The notes under the pieces were generated by a model. The model ran no database searches. It was not told the DNA's origin and worked only from the letters and a program-made list of their open reading frames with translations. Source: Hallella bergensis DSM 17361 (GTDB lineage: Bacteria > Bacteroidota > Bacteroidia > Bacteroidales > Bacteroidaceae). From it: DNA of 64,000 nt. A program made the translations under genes and the position numbers. Shown one piece after another: positions 11,517 through 21,958 of this stretch. The stretch spans positions 105,039 to 169,038 of the forward strand of contig NZ_GG704784.1 in the NCBI RefSeq assembly GCF_000160535.1, read 5' to 3'. Position 1 is the stretch's first letter; every line of letters starts with the position of its first letter.

Positions 11517-11646
11517 TAAAAAAGCTAAAAGGGTTGTCGGCCATGCAAGAATTTCGGAGTTTTGGCATTATTTAAGTAAGTTCTGCCAGTCTGATAAGGC
11601 TGATTGATAGAACTGGTTTGATAGAACATTTAAACAAAATCAAGTG

Positions 11647-12885
11647 ATGAGAAAATCTGTAAGAGAAATATGTGTACTGGTATTGGCAACAATACTGTTG
11701 GTTTCTTGCCATAGTGTCAATCAGAAAATGTCGAAAAAAAACAACATGCCAGGTATGGTCAGAATGACGGAGGATCAGTTGTCGGCAGTGAGCAGCAATA
11801 ACGACTTCTCGTTGCGTATGTTCAAAGAAGTTGCTGCCTCGGGGGAAGGCAGTGTGCTCGTTTCTCCCCTGAGTGCCACCTATGCGTTGGGCATGTTGGC
11901 CAATGGTGCACAAGGCGATACGCGGCGGGAAATCGTTGGAGGTTTGGGATTTGGAACAGAAGATGTGAAGGATGTCAACGCGATATGTCAACAGTTGATG
12001 ACCGATGCACCTTGGTTGGACAAGTCTGCTACGATCGACATTGCCAATGCAGTGGTGGTTAATCAGAAGCATCAGCTCCGGACCGACTTTAAGAAAACAG
12101 TCAGGCAACATTACGATGCTTTGGTTGAGAACAAGGATTTCGGTTCGCCGGCTACATTGTCATTTATCAATAATTGGGCCAAGGAAAAAACAAAAGGCAT
12201 GATACCAAAGGTGTTGAATGCTGTCGACCCTATGGCTGTGACCTATTTGATGAACGCTGTTTATTTCAAGGGTATATGGGCATCTAAGTTTGACAAGGCG
12301 CGGACGCAAAAGGAATCTTTTGTTACTGAAAACGGAGCGCGTAGACAACTGCCGATGATGCATCAGGAATCCCAATACAGAGCCAATGTCAACGACACCT
12401 GCAAGACTGTGATTTTGCCTTATGGCAACGGTTCGTTCAACATGGTTGTCCTTTTGCCTCAGAAGGGCAAGACGGTGAACGACGTTTTGGCCGGCCTTTC
12501 TACCGAAAAATGGAGAGAAAACATAGAAAGCTGTTTGGAAATGGAGGTTGACTTGAAGTTGCCGCGATTCACAACAACCTGTCAAAGTGTGCTCAACAAA
12601 CCTTTGTCGAATATGGGTATGCGGCGGATGTTCAATTCGCAGCAAGCTGATTTCGGAGCCTTGTGTGACGGTCAGACGGCCGTGTCAGAAGTATTGCAGA
12701 GTGCAAAAATCGAATTGGACGAGGAGGGTACGCGTGCAGCAGCAGTTACTGCTGTCGTAGTGATGATGACTTCTGCTGGTCTGCCTGATTTGATGGAGTT
12801 TCATGCCGACCATCCGTTCGTGTATGCCATTACCGAGAGCAGCACCGGTGCCATATTTTTCATGGGTGTATATCGAGGCGACTGA
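11647..12885 (+). CDS. Serpin, predicted surface or periplasmic lipoprotein protease inhibitor
   Basis: 412 residues with lipobox VLATILLVSC (lipidated Cys about residue 20), then a full serpin fold: FSLRMFKEVAASGEGSVLVS, FINNWAKEKTKGMIPKVL, VTYLMNAVYFKGIWASKFD, and C-terminal HPFVYAITESSTGAIFFMG. The hinge EEGTRAAAVTA fits inhibitory serpins. Counting from the hinge places the scissile bond at Thr-Ser in VVVMMTSAGLP. The bacterial serpin miropin of Tannerella is a lipoprotein of this kind, so a role against host or competitor proteases is inferred. Start ATG 11647 is preferred to GTG 11644. It lies 130 bp after the IS, which may have displaced its natural upstream region. Confidence 0.92.
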   Translation: MRKSVREICVLVLATILLVSCHSVNQKMSKKNNMPGMVRMTEDQLSAVSSNNDFSLRMFKEVAASGEGSVLVSPLSATYALGMLANGAQGDTRREIVGGLGFGTEDVKDVNAICQQLMTDAPWLDKSATIDIANAVVVNQKHQLRTDFKKTVRQHYDALVENKDFGSPATLSFINNWAKEKTKGMIPKVLNAVDPMAVTYLMNAVYFKGIWASKFDKARTQKESFVTENGARRQLPMMHQESQYRANVNDTCKTVILPYGNGSFNMVVLLPQKGKTVNDVLAGLSTEKWRENIESCLEMEVDLKLPRFTTTCQSVLNKPLSNMGMRRMFNSQQADFGALCDGQTAVSEVLQSAKIELDEEGTRAAAVTAVVVMMTSAGLPDLMEFHADHPFVYAITESSTGAIFFMGVYRGD

Positions 12886-13038
12886 TATCCACAGGGGCTT
12901 TTCAAGCGTTGATTAGTCGGCATGGATGAGCCTGCAGATAATGGCAAAATCCGTACCGACAAACGGGACGGCCATGGCTGTTGAGACGTAGGCGTGCCGC
13001 GTCCCAGCAGGGAAGCGTCGCCGTATCAGCCTGGGTGG

Positions 13039-13487
13039 TTATTTCTTCGGCCTTCTTTTATAAAAGGATATTTGCTTGGGCAGTTTCTGCGATTTGCCGT
13101 TGCGCGCAATTTTCAGAGTACTGCCCGACTCTTTTTTAAGCACAAAGGTTGTGTCATCTTCCTGTGTGAGCGTAGCCACAAGGTCTTCGCTGCCATAATC
13201 GTTGATGACACTGAGCCTGAGCGTAGACTTGTTGATGATTTTCGACGACGTGAACAGCTATTTGCGCGAGTCGCGAGTGTCGCCCAAATAGCCCGGCAGC
13301 TCACCGTATATATCCTGCCCGGGCACGGTTATGTTTTGCCGATAGGCATCGAGTTGCAGATAGATATTGTAGTCGTTGTTATAAAATACCCTTTAAACAA
13401 CGTCGAGTCAGGAAGAGTGGTTGTTTTCTGTGCACAAACTCCGATGGTTGCTATCAAGGCAACCATTGCTATAATGATTTTCCCCAT
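13039..13487 (-). pseudogene. Decayed paralogue of the 9679-10128 secreted protein
   Basis: It begins with a signal peptide (MGKIIIAMVALIATIGVCAQ). It then loses frame near FKGYF and re-enters as YNIYLQLDAYRQNITVPGQ, IYGELPGYLGDTRDSRK, a stop, LFTSSKI, LRLSVINDYGSEDL, SGSTLKIARNGK and FYKRRPKK. Against the intact copy there is a one-base deletion around 13390 and a nonsense change (TGG to TAG) at the conserved Trp of RKWLF. Block order and termini match, so this is a true duplicate. Confidence 0.85.
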
Positions 13488-13591
13488 GGTGATAACTTGT
13501 TGAATATTGCAAAGTTAATGCTTTATATCAAGAAAAGGCAGGTGTTTTTCAAAATATATTAATGAAACTTGTACGTTTGTATTATTTATAC

Positions 13592-13599
13592 TATCTTTG
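13592..13599 (+). promoter_or_regulatory. -7 element for the glycogen operon
   Basis: TATCTTTG, 27 nt before the glycogen synthase ATG. Confidence 0.6.
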
Positions 13600-13626
13600 C
13601 GTATGTTTATTATAACAATTAGATAA

Positions 13627-15291
13627 ATGATGACAACAGAAATGCTGTTTCCTGATTATATTTTCGAATCGAGTTGGGAAGTTTGCAACAAGGTCGGAGG
13701 TATATATGCCGTATTATCGACACGCGCCAAGACATTACAAGACAGAATCGGGGACCGTTTGATTTTCATCGGCCCGGATTGTTGGAAACAACAAGAATGT
13801 ATCTATTTCAAGGAGGATGCCTCCCTTTATGCCGACTGGCAGGAGCATGCATCCCGGGAAGGACTCCAGATAAAGGTTGGACGCTGGGACATCCCCGGTC
13901 AGCCTGTCGCCGTGCTCGTGGACTTCAGCCCCTACTTTGATCAGAAAAACCGCATCTACACCGAACTGTGGAATAGTTTCGGGGTGGACAGTCTCCATGC
14001 CTATGGCGACTACGACGAGGCGTCCATATTCTCGTATGCAGCCGCATTAGTGGTGGAGAGCTTCTATCGGTTCTGCCTCGGTCCATCGCACAAGGTGGTG
14101 TATCATGCCAACGAATGGATGACGGGACTGGGACTGCTCTATATCCACAAGCATCTGCCGGAGGTGGCCACCATCTTCACCACCCATGCCACGAGCATCG
14201 GCCGAAGCATTGCCGGCAACAACAAACCGCTCTACGACTACCTGCCCGCCTACAATGGCGACCAGATGGCCGGCGAGCTGAACATGCAAAGCAAGCACTC
14301 CATCGAGAAACAAACTGCCCACTACGCCGACTGTTTCACCACGGTGAGCGACATCACGGCGCGCGAGTGTGCCGAGTTGCTCGACAAACCGGTGGATGTG
14401 GTGCTGCCCAACGGGTTCGAAGATAACTTCGTGCCACAGGGCGCGGCACTCACGGCCACACGGCGCAAGGCGCGCAGGCGTTTGCTCGACGTGGCCAATG
14501 CCCTGCTGGGAACCACGCTCGATGACAACACCCTCATCGTGTCTACCAGTGGGCGATATGAATTTCGGAACAAGGGAATCGATGTGTTCATCGAGGCCAT
14601 GAACGACCTGAACCGCGACAACCGACTGACCAGAAACGTTGTAGCCTTCATCATGGTGCCGGGCTGGGAGGCCGGTCCACGCCAGGACTTACAGGAGCGG
14701 TTGGCCTCGGGGGAAACCTTTGCCGAACCGCTGACACTCCCCGCCGTGACCCACTGGTTGCACAATGCCAACGACGACAGGGTGTTGGGCATGATGCAGG
14801 GGCTGGGCATGAAGAATCGGGCCACGGACAAGGTGAAGGTCATCTTCGTGCCGTGCTACCTCACGGGCAACGACGGCATCATCGACATGCCCTATTATGA
14901 TATTGTGCCGGGTAGCGACCTCTCGGTCTACCCCTCCTACTACGAGCCTTGGGGCTACACCCCACTGGAGTCGGTGGCCTTCAGAGTGCCCACCATCACG
15001 ACCACCTTGGCCGGATTTGGGCTGTGGGTGAACTCCGAGTTAGGACATGAGGGCGTGATCGAAGACGGCGTGAAAGTTATCGAACGCACTGACTACAACC
15101 TCTCCGACGTGGCCGACGCCATCAGGAACATCGTGGTGGACTATTCGAACATGTCCGACACGCAAGTGAGAAAAGTGCGGGAGAAAGCCCGGAGACTCTC
15201 GAAAAAAGCATTATGGAACCGCTTTATCGTCCACTATGAGCGTGCCTACGACTTGGCACTGCGCAAGGCTGAGGCAAGAAAACAACAGTAA
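13627..15291 (+). CDS. glgA: Glycogen synthase, GT3 (yeast/animal-like) type
   Basis: 554 residues. It transfers glucose from a nucleotide sugar to the growing alpha-1,4-glucan. Features of the GT3 class: N-terminal [50 protein letters not shown] and C-terminal [17 protein letters not shown] with the paired acidic residues. The length and the NKVGGIYAV motif differ from E. coli-type GT5 GlgA. It is followed by the phosphorylase after 25 bp, so synthesis and breakdown of the store sit in one operon. Confidence 0.92.
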   Translation: MMTTEMLFPDYIFESSWEVCNKVGGIYAVLSTRAKTLQDRIGDRLIFIGPDCWKQQECIYFKEDASLYADWQEHASREGLQIKVGRWDIPGQPVAVLVDFSPYFDQKNRIYTELWNSFGVDSLHAYGDYDEASIFSYAAALVVESFYRFCLGPSHKVVYHANEWMTGLGLLYIHKHLPEVATIFTTHATSIGRSIAGNNKPLYDYLPAYNGDQMAGELNMQSKHSIEKQTAHYADCFTTVSDITARECAELLDKPVDVVLPNGFEDNFVPQGAALTATRRKARRRLLDVANALLGTTLDDNTLIVSTSGRYEFRNKGIDVFIEAMNDLNRDNRLTRNVVAFIMVPGWEAGPRQDLQERLASGETFAEPLTLPAVTHWLHNANDDRVLGMMQGLGMKNRATDKVKVIFVPCYLTGNDGIIDMPYYDIVPGSDLSVYPSYYEPWGYTPLESVAFRVPTITTTLAGFGLWVNSELGHEGVIEDGVKVIERTDYNLSDVADAIRNIVVDYSNMSDTQVRKVREKARRLSKKALWNRFIVHYERAYDLALRKAEARKQQ

Positions 15292-15316
15292 AACAAAATT
15301 AATAAATTATATAGTT

Positions 15317-17878
15317 ATGAAAATTAAAGCAGATTACAGCAATGCTCCCAAATGGAAGGAGCTGTCTGTCAAGTCGCGTCTCCCCGAGCAGTTGAACTGC
15401 CTCGACGAGATTGCACACAACCTGTGGTGGGCATGGAACTATGAGGCCCGCAGACTGTTCAAGAGTTTGGACGAAAAGCTCTTCGAGGAAGTGGGTCACA
15501 ACCCCGTGTTGTTGCTCGAGCGACTGGGCTATGACCGCAAGGAAGAAATTGTGAAGGACCGCACCCTAATGAAAAAGGTGAAGGACGTGTATGCCTCCTT
15601 CCGCGCCTATATGGATGCCAAGCCCGATACCAAGCGCCCCTCCGTGGCCTATTTCTCGATGGAATACGGCTTGAACCAAGTGCTCAAGATCTATTCCGGC
15701 GGCCTCGGCATGTTGGCTGGCGACTATCTGAAAGAGGCATCGGACTCCAACGTGGACCTTTGTGCCGTGGGCTTCCTCTATCGCTACGGCTACTTCACGC
15801 AGATGCTCTCGATGGACGGTCAGCAAATTGCACACTACGATGCACAAAACTTCAACTCGTTGCCCATTGAGCGTGTGCTCGATGAAAACGGCAACCAAGT
15901 GGTGGTGGAGGTGCCCTATATGAACTATCAGGTGCATGCACTGGTGTGGTGCGCCAACGTGGGGCGTATCAAGCTCTACCTGCTCGACACCGACAACGAC
16001 ATGAACTCGGAATATGACAGGCCGATTACCCACTCCCTCTATGGCGGCGACTGGGAAAACCGCCTGAAACAGGAGATACTGCTGGGCATCGGCGGCATAC
16101 TCACGCTCAACAAGCTGGGCATCAAGAAAGACATCTACCACTGCAACGAGGGTCACGCAGCTCTGTGCAACCTGCAGCGGCTCTGCGACTATATCGACAG
16201 TGGACTGACGTTCAACCAGGCCATCGAGCTGGTGCGCGCCTCATCGCTCTACACCGTGCACACACCGGTTCCAGCCGGTCACGACTATTTCGACGAGGCA
16301 CTCTTCGGCAAGTATATGGGCGGCTATCCGGCACGCCTGGGTATCTCTTGGGACGAATTTATCGGTATGGGACGCGAAAATCCCGACGACCACAATGAAC
16401 GCTTCTGCATGAGCACCTTTGCCTGCAACACCTCGCAGGAGATCAACGGCGTGAGCAAGCTCCACGGATGGGTGAGCCAGAAGATGTTTGCGCCGATATG
16501 GTCGGGATATTTCCCGGAAGAAAACCACGTGGGATATGTCACCAACGGTGTGCACTTCCCCACATGGACTGCTACCGAGTGGCGCAAGGTGTACGATAAG
16601 TTCTTCGACCCGAACTTCATCAACGACCAGAGCAACGAGGACATCTGGCATGCCATCTACGATGTATCCGATGACGAAGTGTGGAAGACACGCATGGCAC
16701 TGAAGCAGAAGCTCGTTACCTATATCCGCGAGAAGTTCACGCAGTCGTGGCTCCGCAATCAGCAGGATCCGGCTCGCGTGGTGTCGCTGCTCGATCGGAT
16801 TAATCCCAATGCGCTGATGATCGGTTTCTGCCGCCGCTTCGCCACCTATAAGCGTGCCCACCTACTGTTTACGGATATCGATCGCCTGAACCGCATCGTG
16901 AACAATGAAGAGCATCCCGTTATCTTCTTGTTCTCGGGTAAGGCCCACCCCGCTGACGGTGCCGGCCAGGGTCTCATCAAACGCATATTCGAGATTAGCC
17001 AGCGCCCGGAGTTCCTGGGCAAGATTATCTTCCTCGAGGACTACGACATGCAGCTCGCACGCCGCCTCGTGTCTGGCGTGGACATCTGGATGAACACGCC
17101 GACCCGTCCGCTCGAAGCATCGGGTACATCAGGCGAGAAAGCCGAGATGAACGGTGTGGTGAACCTCTCCGTGCTCGACGGATGGTGGGTTGAGGGCTAT
17201 CGCGAGGGTGCCGGCTGGGCACTCCCCCAGGAACGCACCTATGAGAACCAGACGTATCAGGATCAACTCGATGCGGCTACCATCTACTCGCTCCTGGAAA
17301 ACGAGATCATACCGCTCTACTACAACCGTAACAAGAAGGGTTACAGCGAAAAGTGGATAAAGGTTATCAAGAATTCCATCGCCACCATCGCGCCCCACTA
17401 CACCATGAAGCGGCAGCTCGACGACTACTACGATAAGTTCTACACTAAACTGGAGAAACGATTCAGGAAGCTGTCTGCCAACGACAGCAAGCTGGCCAAG
17501 GATATTGCGCTCTGGAAAGAGTCCGTAGCCGAGCGCTGGGACGGAATCCACGTTGTAAGCAAGGATATCAGCGTATTCGATAACGGCGGAGAGACGGGTG
17601 TGAAATATACGCTGAAGTATGTCATCGACGAGCAGGGACTCAACGATGCCGTGGGTCTGGAACTCGTTACGCTGAAACCTGAGACCGACCCGTCGGATCG
17701 GGAAATCTTCAGTGTGCACGAATTCAAGCAGGTGAGCCATGAAGGCAACAACTACACCTTCGAGCTGGAGGTAGAACCTGATATGGCTGGTGCATTCCGC
17801 AGTTGTGTGCGCATGTTCCCCAAGAACAAGGATCTGCCTCACCGTCAGGACTTCTGCTATGTGAAGTGGCTCGACTAA
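15317..17878 (+). CDS. glgP: Alpha-glucan (glycogen) phosphorylase, short GT35 type
   Basis: 853 residues from ATG 15317. It releases glucose-1-phosphate from glycogen with PLP. The N-terminal domain typical of the alpha-glucan phosphorylase subgroup ([20 protein letters not shown]) is present. The catalytic part includes [20 protein letters not shown], the [11 protein letters not shown] block that carries the PLP lysine (about residue 608), and [16 protein letters not shown]. The C-terminal ~100 residues form a beta-rich tail. It is co-transcribed with glgA. Confidence 0.93.
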   Translation: MKIKADYSNAPKWKELSVKSRLPEQLNCLDEIAHNLWWAWNYEARRLFKSLDEKLFEEVGHNPVLLLERLGYDRKEEIVKDRTLMKKVKDVYASFRAYMDAKPDTKRPSVAYFSMEYGLNQVLKIYSGGLGMLAGDYLKEASDSNVDLCAVGFLYRYGYFTQMLSMDGQQIAHYDAQNFNSLPIERVLDENGNQVVVEVPYMNYQVHALVWCANVGRIKLYLLDTDNDMNSEYDRPITHSLYGGDWENRLKQEILLGIGGILTLNKLGIKKDIYHCNEGHAALCNLQRLCDYIDSGLTFNQAIELVRASSLYTVHTPVPAGHDYFDEALFGKYMGGYPARLGISWDEFIGMGRENPDDHNERFCMSTFACNTSQEINGVSKLHGWVSQKMFAPIWSGYFPEENHVGYVTNGVHFPTWTATEWRKVYDKFFDPNFINDQSNEDIWHAIYDVSDDEVWKTRMALKQKLVTYIREKFTQSWLRNQQDPARVVSLLDRINPNALMIGFCRRFATYKRAHLLFTDIDRLNRIVNNEEHPVIFLFSGKAHPADGAGQGLIKRIFEISQRPEFLGKIIFLEDYDMQLARRLVSGVDIWMNTPTRPLEASGTSGEKAEMNGVVNLSVLDGWWVEGYREGAGWALPQERTYENQTYQDQLDAATIYSLLENEIIPLYYNRNKKGYSEKWIKVIKNSIATIAPHYTMKRQLDDYYDKFYTKLEKRFRKLSANDSKLAKDIALWKESVAERWDGIHVVSKDISVFDNGGETGVKYTLKYVIDEQGLNDAVGLELVTLKPETDPSDREIFSVHEFKQVSHEGNNYTFELEVEPDMAGAFRSCVRMFPKNKDLPHRQDFCYVKWLD

Positions 17879-17890
17879 TCAGGATGATGC

Positions 17891-17925
17891 AAGCGGGGGT
17901 GGCACGGTGCTGTCCCCCCCCGCTT
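17891..17925 (+). terminator. G+C-rich hairpin after glgP
   Basis: AAGCGGGGG pairs with CCCCCGCTT around a 16-nt loop, 12 bp after the glgP stop. It has no T tract, so it may be an intercistronic or 3'-stabilising structure rather than a true terminator. Confidence 0.45.
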
Positions 17926-17981
17926 CTGCAACACCGACAGCGCGAGAAAAAGGAATAACAAAACGATAGAAAGGCAAAGGA

Positions 17982-18368
17982 ATGAAACACCTGATCATGT
18001 CTATATTGGCAGCACTGGGACTCGGAACGGGCTCGTGTGCGCAGAATGAGCACATCACCTCGGTAGATGCCGCACAGTTCGAAGCAGCTATCAGCGCCGA
18101 CAGCGTGCAACTGATTGATGTGCGCACCCCAGGCGAATACGCAGAAGGACACATTGCAAACGCCGTCAACATCGACGTGAAACAGCCCGACTTTGCAAGC
18201 AAGGCGGCCGGAACGCTCGACAAGGACAGGCCGGCCTATGTGTATTGCAGAAGCGGTCAACGCTCGATGAAAGCAGCCAGGATGTTGGCCAAGCAGGGTT
18301 TCGAGGTGGTGAATCTGAACGGCGGAATCATGGAATGGATGAACGCCGGTAAGCCGGTGAACCAATAA
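17982..18368 (+). CDS. Rhodanese-like domain lipoprotein
   Basis: 128 residues. Signal with lipobox GLGTGSC, then a single rhodanese domain: LIDVRTPGEYAEGHIANAVN, active-site loop YCRSGQRS with the catalytic Cys, and VVNLNGGIMEWMNAGKPV. Periplasmic or envelope sulfurtransferase; the sulfur acceptor is unknown. It lies 103 bp after glgP and before a 50-residue protein on the same strand. Confidence 0.9.
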   Translation: MKHLIMSILAALGLGTGSCAQNEHITSVDAAQFEAAISADSVQLIDVRTPGEYAEGHIANAVNIDVKQPDFASKAAGTLDKDRPAYVYCRSGQRSMKAARMLAKQGFEVVNLNGGIMEWMNAGKPVNQ

Positions 18369-18443
18369 AACAACCGGCACGACGTGCAGGCTCCCCCGTA
18401 TGGGGAACTACATCGTGGTCGGAAACTGAATACATCGTGGAAA

Positions 18444-18596
18444 ATGGATAAAGTCTTTACACATTTTGACGGAGATGAGGAAAGTCGACGCGCAGAACTG
18501 ATACGCATCATCGAACACAGCGTGGAGCAACTATCGCTGAGCGAGCTCGAAGCGCTGTATTATGATCTCATCTCGAAAGACTATATCAAGTTATAA
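18444..18596 (+). CDS. Small acidic protein, function unknown
   Basis: 50 residues (MDKVFTHFDGDEESRRAELI, ending LYYDLISKDYIKL). All-helical and soluble, it looks like a conserved small Bacteroidales protein. Start 18444 is chosen over the longer ORF, whose N-terminal part is Pro/Arg-rich spacer. Its stop is followed at once by a strong terminator. Confidence 0.6.
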   Translation: MDKVFTHFDGDEESRRAELIRIIEHSVEQLSLSELEALYYDLISKDYIKL

Positions 18597-18600
18597 AATG

Positions 18601-18634
18601 CATGGCGCCAACCTCTGTGAAGGTTGGCGCCATG
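18601..18634. terminator. Bidirectional terminator hairpin
   Basis: Perfect 14-bp stem (CATGGCGCCAACCT with its complement) and a 6-nt loop, between the convergent small gene and mscL. Confidence 0.8.
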
Positions 18635-18647
18635 ATTATAATAGGTG

Positions 18648-19031
18648 TTACTTGTTCTTCAGCAAGTCCCTGATTTCTGAGAGAAGTTTTTCCTCGGCCG
18701 ATGGCTTCGGAGCGGCAGGTGCCGGCTCTTCCTCCTTCTTTTTGATCAACTTGTTCATGGCCTTGACCATAATGAAGATACAGCCTGCAATAATCAGAAA
18801 GTCGATCACATTCTGAATGAACATACCGTAAGTAACGGTGGCATCGCCTATCTTGGCAGACAACTTAGAGAAGTCTACACCGCCAGTGAATAGACCGGTC
18901 ACAGGCATCAGGATGTCGTCGACAAGTGATGATACAATCTTGCCAAAGGCACCTCCGATGATCACACCGACAGCCATGTCCATGACATTGCCCTTAATGG
19001 CAAACTCTTTAAATTCTTGAATAAAACCCAT
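18648..19031 (-). CDS. mscL: Large-conductance mechanosensitive channel MscL
   Basis: 127 residues. Osmotic-shock safety valve in the inner membrane. It shows the amphipathic N-terminus ([20 protein letters not shown]), the TM1 [21 protein letters not shown]2 [18 protein letters not shown] and a charged C-terminal bundle ending [16 protein letters not shown]. Start 19031 (MGFIQEF) is the family start; the longer ORF adds 14 residues. It is divergent from gapA. Confidence 0.96.
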   Translation of the reverse strand: MGFIQEFKEFAIKGNVMDMAVGVIIGGAFGKIVSSLVDDILMPVTGLFTGGVDFSKLSAKIGDATVTYGMFIQNVIDFLIIAGCIFIMVKAMNKLIKKKEEEPAPAAPKPSAEEKLLSEIRDLLKNK

Positions 19032-19166
19032 AAGTATATGAATATAATTAATATTACGCGTTGTTTTTGACATATAGAGTTTACACTCACCAACTCAACC
19101 TGTTATTTTTTTCAAAATAGTCGATTATATGCTTGTTTTTAAGATATTTAATACTTGGTTCGACTG

Positions 19167-19174
19167 CAAATTTA
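19167..19174 (-). promoter_or_regulatory. -7 element for mscL
   Basis: TAAATTTG on the reverse strand, only 12 bp from the gapA -7 element, so the two divergent promoters overlap. Confidence 0.45.
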
Positions 19175-19186
19175 GAAAATAATTCG

Positions 19187-19194
19187 TAACTTTG
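19187..19194 (+). promoter_or_regulatory. -7 element for gapA
   Basis: TAACTTTG matches TAnnTTTG. It gives a leader of about 65 nt, A+T-rich just before the start, as in highly expressed Bacteroidetes genes. Confidence 0.55.
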
Positions 19195-19266
19195 CAAGTG
19201 TACGAGGGAAAGTTTCTTTGTAACAGGATAAAATATTTTTTAAACCTTTATAAATAAAAAAGTAAA

Positions 19267-20295
19267 ATGACAAAAGTAGCAATTAATGGTTTCGGTCGTA
19301 TCGGCCGTCTTGCATTCCGTCAGATGTTTGAAACAAAGGGTTATGAAGTTGTTGCCATCAACGACTTGACAAGCCCCAAAATGCTCGCTCACCTTCTTAA
19401 ATATGACACTGCCCAGGGCGGTTTCGCCGGCAAGTTCGGTGAGGGTAAGCACACAGTAGAGGCAACAGACAACTCTATCATCGTTGACGGCAAGGAGATC
19501 ACCATCTATGCCAAGCCCGATGCATCAGAGCTGCCTTGGGGCGATTTGAACGTTGACGTGGTGCTCGAGTGCACAGGTTTCTATACTTCTAAGGATAAGG
19601 CTTCTGCCCATATCAAGGCTGGCGCTAAGAAGGTAGTTATCTCTGCTCCTGCAGGCAACGACCTCCCCACCATCGTTTACAACACCAACCACAAGACCCT
19701 GACTCCGGAAGACAAGATTATATCAGCTGCTTCCTGCACCACCAACTGCTTGGCTCCTATGGCCGACGCTCTGAACAAGGCCTTCCCAATCCAGTCTGGT
19801 ATCATGCAGACTATCCACGCTTACACGGGTGACCAGATGATTCTTGACGGTCCTCAGCGCAAGGGTAACCTCCGTCGTTCACGTGCAGGTGCTTGCAACA
19901 TCACTCCCGCTTCTTCAGGTGCAGCTAAGGCTATCGGCCTTGTTCTGCCTGACTTGAACGGCAAATTGATCGGTGCTGCTCAGCGTGTTCCCGTTCCAAC
20001 AGGTTCTACAACGCTTCTCTTTGCTGTTGTTGAAGGCAAGGACGTAACCGTAGAGAAAGTGAACGAGGCCATGAAGTCAGCCGCTAACGAGAGCTATGGC
20101 TATAACGAGGACGAGATTGTTTCTTCTGATGTTATCGGCATGAAGTTCGGTTCACTCTTCGATGCAACTCAGACCATGGTTCTGAAGCTCGACGATAACC
20201 ACTACGAGGTTCAGGTTGTTTCTTGGTACGACAACGAGAACTCTTATGTTTCTCAGATGGTTCGCACCATCAAGTACCTCGCCGAGTTGAAGTAA
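19267..20295 (+). CDS. gapA: Glyceraldehyde-3-phosphate dehydrogenase, type I
   Basis: 342 residues. NAD-binding [15 protein letters not shown] at the N-terminus, catalytic Cys in [12 protein letters not shown] (about residue 157), [20 protein letters not shown] and the C-terminal [13 protein letters not shown]. It oxidises glyceraldehyde-3-phosphate in glycolysis. Codon choice (GCT, TCT, GGT, CGT) is visibly different from the G/C-ending codons of the neighbours, as expected for a highly expressed gene. Monocistronic, with its own promoter and terminator. Confidence 0.98.
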   Translation: MTKVAINGFGRIGRLAFRQMFETKGYEVVAINDLTSPKMLAHLLKYDTAQGGFAGKFGEGKHTVEATDNSIIVDGKEITIYAKPDASELPWGDLNVDVVLECTGFYTSKDKASAHIKAGAKKVVISAPAGNDLPTIVYNTNHKTLTPEDKIISAASCTTNCLAPMADALNKAFPIQSGIMQTIHAYTGDQMILDGPQRKGNLRRSRAGACNITPASSGAAKAIGLVLPDLNGKLIGAAQRVPVPTGSTTLLFAVVEGKDVTVEKVNEAMKSAANESYGYNEDEIVSSDVIGMKFGSLFDATQTMVLKLDDNHYEVQVVSWYDNENSYVSQMVRTIKYLAELK

Positions 20296-20338
20296 TAACT
20301 CACAAGCGATAACCTGATTGGACAGAAGTCCAACATAC

Positions 20339-20367
20339 AGCCGCCCGATGCACTGCGTCGGGCGGCT
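20339..20367 (+). terminator. Rho-independent terminator of gapA
   Basis: Stem AGCCGCCCGA with TCGGGCGGCT, 9-nt loop, followed by TCTTTTG. Confidence 0.85.
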
Positions 20368-20499
20368 TCTTTTGTGATACGGGAGTCGGCTGCTCACTGA
20401 ATCCTACGAGCGATGACAGTGCGGGAGATACTCCGCAGTCAGGCAACCTACAGCCGTTAGCGCAAAAATGCTTCATCCAACTTTTCGAGTGATACGACA

Positions 20500-20745
20500 G
20501 TCATGTAATGCATATTCATCCCTCTTCACTCTTCATTCTTCCCTTTCTCTTCCCTATCACAATTATCCTTCCACCGTTTCTGTTGCCTCAACATGCTCAA
20601 CGCGCAGCCAAATTGTGAATTTTGAATTGTGAATTTTGAATTATATTTCCCTCTTCCCAATTAACCCTCCACCGTTTTTGTTGCATCAACTTGCTCAGCG
20701 CGCAGCCTAATTGTGACGAGTTGATGAGCTTGCGAATAATTTTTA
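20500..20745. repeat. Low-complexity intergenic tract with 52-bp direct repeat
   Basis: No gene is seen between 20368 and 20749. A pyrimidine-rich tract is followed by an imperfect ~52-bp direct repeat (20567-20618 and 20665-20716, each beginning CC(T/C)TCCACCGTTT and ending in AATTGTGA), spaced 98 bp. A 32-bp segment at 20710-20741 (ATTGTGACGAGTTGATGAGC...) recurs identically at 39584-39615. Confidence 0.8.
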
Positions 20746-20749
20746 TTAC

Positions 20750-21039
20750 TGTCCGCTAAACTTTTGGGTAAGATACAAATTTAGGGCTGACACTTCTCAC
20801 GAGAAGTGAAACGTCTTGCATGAAAATCCCCTCGATATCTGTCAACACATTTCCTAAGTTCGTAATCAGGGATGAGAGACATCAGTTGCGAGAATACAGT
20901 GTTTCCTACATTCATATCCTGTGCTATCTTATATATGAGACAGTACAAAGATAAGAATTCAAATCGGAAAATTTTTAAATCGATGTATATCATTGAATAT
21001 TAACGAACTAAATGACAGTCTGGAAATTTTAACCGGACA
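20750..21039 (-). mobile_element. IS4-type insertion sequence remnant (~290 bp)
   Basis: The ends are related inverted repeats: TGTCCGCTAAACTTTT at 20750-20765, and TGTCCGGTTAAAATTT read inward from 21039. Only the 5' part of the transposase gene remains. Insertion destroyed the 3' end of the DUF4365-like gene. The size and retained ends make it resemble a miniature derivative. Confidence 0.7.
20784..20915 (-). pseudogene. IS4-type transposase, N-terminal fragment
   Basis: About 44 codons (MNVGNTVFSQLMSLIPDYEL, then YRGDFHARRFTSREK) resemble the N-terminal domain (DUF4372-like) of IS4-family transposases of Bacteroidetes. The frame ends right after RFTSREK and no catalytic domain remains. 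A TATCTTTG-type -7 element lies upstream near 20950. Confidence 0.65.
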
Positions 21040-21796
21040 CTAGTGCCATCTTATAATAAATTTGCTCTCCAATTCTTATGGTAGCTTCACGCTCTGTCAT
21101 AAAAGACAGTTTGCATGGTCCTTCCTTGAATGGCAATATTCCGTTTGCTGTTTTGGCATAAAGATACCTATAAGATGAAGTAATTTGATTCCATGGATTT
21201 TTGTTGTTCTCTACAATAACGGTAAATTCAAATTGCCGCCCTAATTGTTCATCGGTTAAGTCCTGTATGGATGGAAGTTCTTTGGCATATCTGACACTAA
21301 CTTGTTTACCTAAATCGTCATAAAAAGTAAAAAGAGACTTCTCTAACTCTTTTATCTTGTTAGGCATTGGAGATAATTCTATGGTTGTTTTTGTCTGCCC
21401 CTTTCCTTTCTCAAGCAATTCTTTCAATTTAACAATAGGCAAACATGTATAATACCCTTTCTTTTCAAATCCCCCTGCTTCATGTTCCCGAAGACACACA
21501 ACAAAAAATAGGACACCCTTGTCGTTATAGAAATTTCGCAAATCTGCCATTTCCGCACGGTATTTCATATTCCCTTTAGGGAAAGACTTTATATTATGTC
21601 CTTTCACTTGTACAGGGATTTTCCCCAGTAAATTGTTCTTTTCTCCACTTGAATTGGAATATAAGAAAATATTACCATCCCATGATGGTGTCCTATCATT
21701 ATCATCAATATATGGAAACATCCGTCTCGACTTGCGAATTTCTGTTTTTATGAAATCTACAGTTTCCCCTTCTATCCATTTTGAATTTCCTGCCAT
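21029..21796 (-). CDS. DUF4365-like protein, 3'-truncated by IS remnant
   Basis: 255 residues (MAGNSKWIEGETVDFIKTEI). The N-terminal half has the pattern of DUF4365/PD-(D/E)XK-type nuclease folds: SWDGNIFLY, about 18 residues, then GKIPVQVKGH, a D...QVK arrangement. Such domains occur in restriction and defence genes; the function here is unproven. The last codons (ALVSG, stop) run into the IS end: the final GTG TCC GGT TAA comes from the TGTCCGGTTAA inverted repeat. The native C-terminus is therefore lost. A+T-rich codon use differs from the surrounding housekeeping genes, consistent with acquisition. Confidence 0.7.
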   Translation of the reverse strand: MAGNSKWIEGETVDFIKTEIRKSRRMFPYIDDNDRTPSWDGNIFLYSNSSGEKNNLLGKIPVQVKGHNIKSFPKGNMKYRAEMADLRNFYNDKGVLFFVVCLREHEAGGFEKKGYYTCLPIVKLKELLEKGKGQTKTTIELSPMPNKIKELEKSLFTFYDDLGKQVSVRYAKELPSIQDLTDEQLGRQFEFTVIVENNKNPWNQITSSYRYLYAKTANGILPFKEGPCKLSFMTEREATIRIGEQIYYKMALVSG

Positions 21797-21958
21797 ATAG
21801 ATATTGATTGTCGTTGTTTGAAATCAATGCAAAGTGCGTACCAACAATATCTTTATTACCGAATCTGACATTTTTTGCAGTGTCATAACTACCGTAAGGA
21901 CATATCAAACACCTTCCAGCATAAGATCTGACATTTTCTGTTTGAAAACAAAACAGGC

